Shown here: positions 63,401-64,000 of the stretch, piece after piece
Layout: the number at the start of each line of letters is the position of its first letter
Numbering within the stretch: position 1 is the stretch's first letter
Assembly: GCF_051401765.1 (NCBI RefSeq)
Contig: NW_027480505.1
Location: 186,001 to 250,000 of the forward strand
DNA from: Calliopsis andreniformis
Taxonomy: Eukaryota > Arthropoda > Insecta > Hymenoptera > Andrenidae
DNA length: 64,000 nt
Direction of reading: 5' to 3'
The notes under the pieces: model-generated
What the model was told of the DNA's origin: nothing
The model's database searches: none
Seen by the model: the letters and a program-made list of their open reading frames with translations, nothing else
Position numbers and translations under genes: made by a program

Positions 63401-64000
63401 GAGTGAAGCCTAGGTTGCCCGGATAGTGGAAATGACCATAACTTTCATCCTGGTTGCAATTATTCGTTTTATATGATGGGAAAACTGTTGTATTTATATA
63501 GTGTTTTATGCTTCTGGCGTTGACTTCTTAGTCCCTAACTATTCCATCTGGTGGAACAACGCCCTAGTGTGAAGCCTAGGTTACCTGGAACGTAGAAATG
63601 AACGTCACTTTCACACGGGTTGCAATTATTCCTGTTATAGGATGGAAAGACTGTTGTATTTTTATTGTATTTTATACTTCAGGCGCTGACTTCTAAGGCC
63701 CTAGCTATTCGGTCTGGTCGAGCAACGCCCTAGAGTGAAGCCTAGGTTGCCAGGAACGTAGAAATGACCATAACTTCCACACCGGTTGCAAATATTCATG
63801 TTATACGATGGAAAAGCTTTTGTACTTATATTGTATTTTATTCTTCTGGCGTTGACTTCTTAGGCCCTAACTATTCGATCTGGTGGAAGAACGCCCTAGA
63901 GTGAAGACTTGGTTGCCTGGAACATGGAAATGACCATTACTTTCACACTGTTTGCAGATATTCCTGTTATACGATGGAAAAACTTTTGCACCTTTATTGT
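60421..64000 (-). repeat. Second copy of the 43.74-47.29 kb segment, cut by the window end
   Basis: Partner of 43,741-47,286 at offset 16,714. It is joined directly to the copy of 39.5-40.2 kb (offset 20,196); the offset change of 3,482 bp (21 monomers minus 4) means sequence equivalent to about 40.2-43.7 kb is absent here. The array continues beyond the window. Confidence 0.85.

Larger units (their letters stand above)
19304..64000 (-). repeat. Right satellite array, same 166-bp monomer in opposite orientation, about 269 monomers
   Basis: From 19,304 on, the same landmarks appear as reverse complements and in reversed order (ctggtggagcaacgccc, cctaggttgcccggaac, tacgatggaaaaactg, gcttctggcgttgacttc) and keep that direction to the last base. 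The consensus is essentially the reverse complement of the left array, so both arms are one satellite family. The array continues beyond the window. It includes a 167-bp sublineage, several segmental duplications and one clear sub-monomer deletion, all listed separately. No transposon, gene or unique insert was seen. Confidence 0.97.

Noticed and set aside
1..64000. CRISPR-like regular repetition
   Set aside because: The unit is a 166-bp head-to-tail monomer with no alternation of short constant repeats and unique spacers, and no cas-like coding sequence.
1..64000. Hammerhead ribozyme, which some satellites encode
   Set aside because: The conserved CTGATGA core is not part of the consensus on either strand; isolated ctgatgg (near 51,268) and ctgatgtt (near 21,923) occur in single monomers without the paired GAAA and stems.
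1..64000. tRNA, rRNA, telomeric repeat or transposon insertion
   Set aside because: No clover-leaf arms or ending CCA context, no rRNA-like block, no TTAGGG/TTTAGGG-type runs, and no segment departs from the 166-bp landmarks long enough to hold an element or a target-site duplication.
1..64000. A multi-gene accessory or defence system
   Set aside because: No coding region of credible length exists in the window, so no gene system can be supported. The only unexplained structure is the organisation of the satellite itself.

Overview
The whole 64 kb window is satellite DNA. From the first base to the last it consists of diverged copies of one tandem repeat with a 166-bp period, roughly 385 monomers. 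I found no protein-coding gene, RNA gene, transposon, CRISPR array or unique sequence. Uninterrupted satellite on this scale, with higher-order repeats and array-internal rearrangements, points to a eukaryotic centromeric, pericentromeric or other heterochromatic array. The taxon cannot be told from the sequence alone, and centromere function is an inference. The monomer has a GC-richer half carrying a 29-bp imperfect dyad (GCAAC..CTAGG / CCTAG..GTTGC) and an AT-rich half of about 50 bp (ataaaatac..ataaatac..agtttttcc..ataaaacg..aataatt). 166 bp is about the length of DNA held by a nucleosome plus linker histone.

The main architectural event is a polarity switch at about 19,303/19,304. Left of it (about 116 monomers) the repeats read in one direction; right of it (about 269 monomers) they read in the other. 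The switch is a single head-to-head junction with a 35-bp loop between perfect 17-bp arms, and lies inside the dyad part of the monomer. On both sides of the junction (about 18.06-22.6 kb) monomers are more diverged from each other than in the outer arrays.

Left array: a higher-order repeat dominates. Copy A (1-7,801, 47 monomers) is followed by a near-identical but shortened copy B (7,802 to about 12,314) and a third partial copy C (about 12,315-13,530). Copies differ by whole-monomer insertions or deletions (1, 3 and 23 monomers). From 13.5 to 18.06 kb the same monomer types are shuffled, with a 9-monomer tandem duplication (14.64-15.45 / 16.13-16.94 kb).

Right array: a mosaic of segmental duplications. 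About 22.6-42.9 kb carries a 167-bp monomer lineage marked by an extra T (aggtttgcccgg). About 42.9-50.77 kb lacks that marker and ends in the only clear large sub-monomer deletion. 50.77-57.0 kb is a patchwork of tandem and back-jumping duplications. 57.0-60.4 kb is a second copy of about 38-40.2 kb. 60.4-64.0 kb is a second copy of 43.7-47.3 kb at a constant offset of 16,714 bp. Almost all breaks are in register (multiples of 166), as expected of unequal crossover or conversion between monomers; the polarity switch and a 45-bp deletion at 50,770 are exceptions.

Open frames of 62-121 codons occur many times, but they are a by-product of the repeat (three monomers = 498 bp, divisible by 3) and are not annotated as genes. 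All identities and offsets were obtained by reading and subtracting positions by eye; block edges are good to about one monomer unless a precise base is given.
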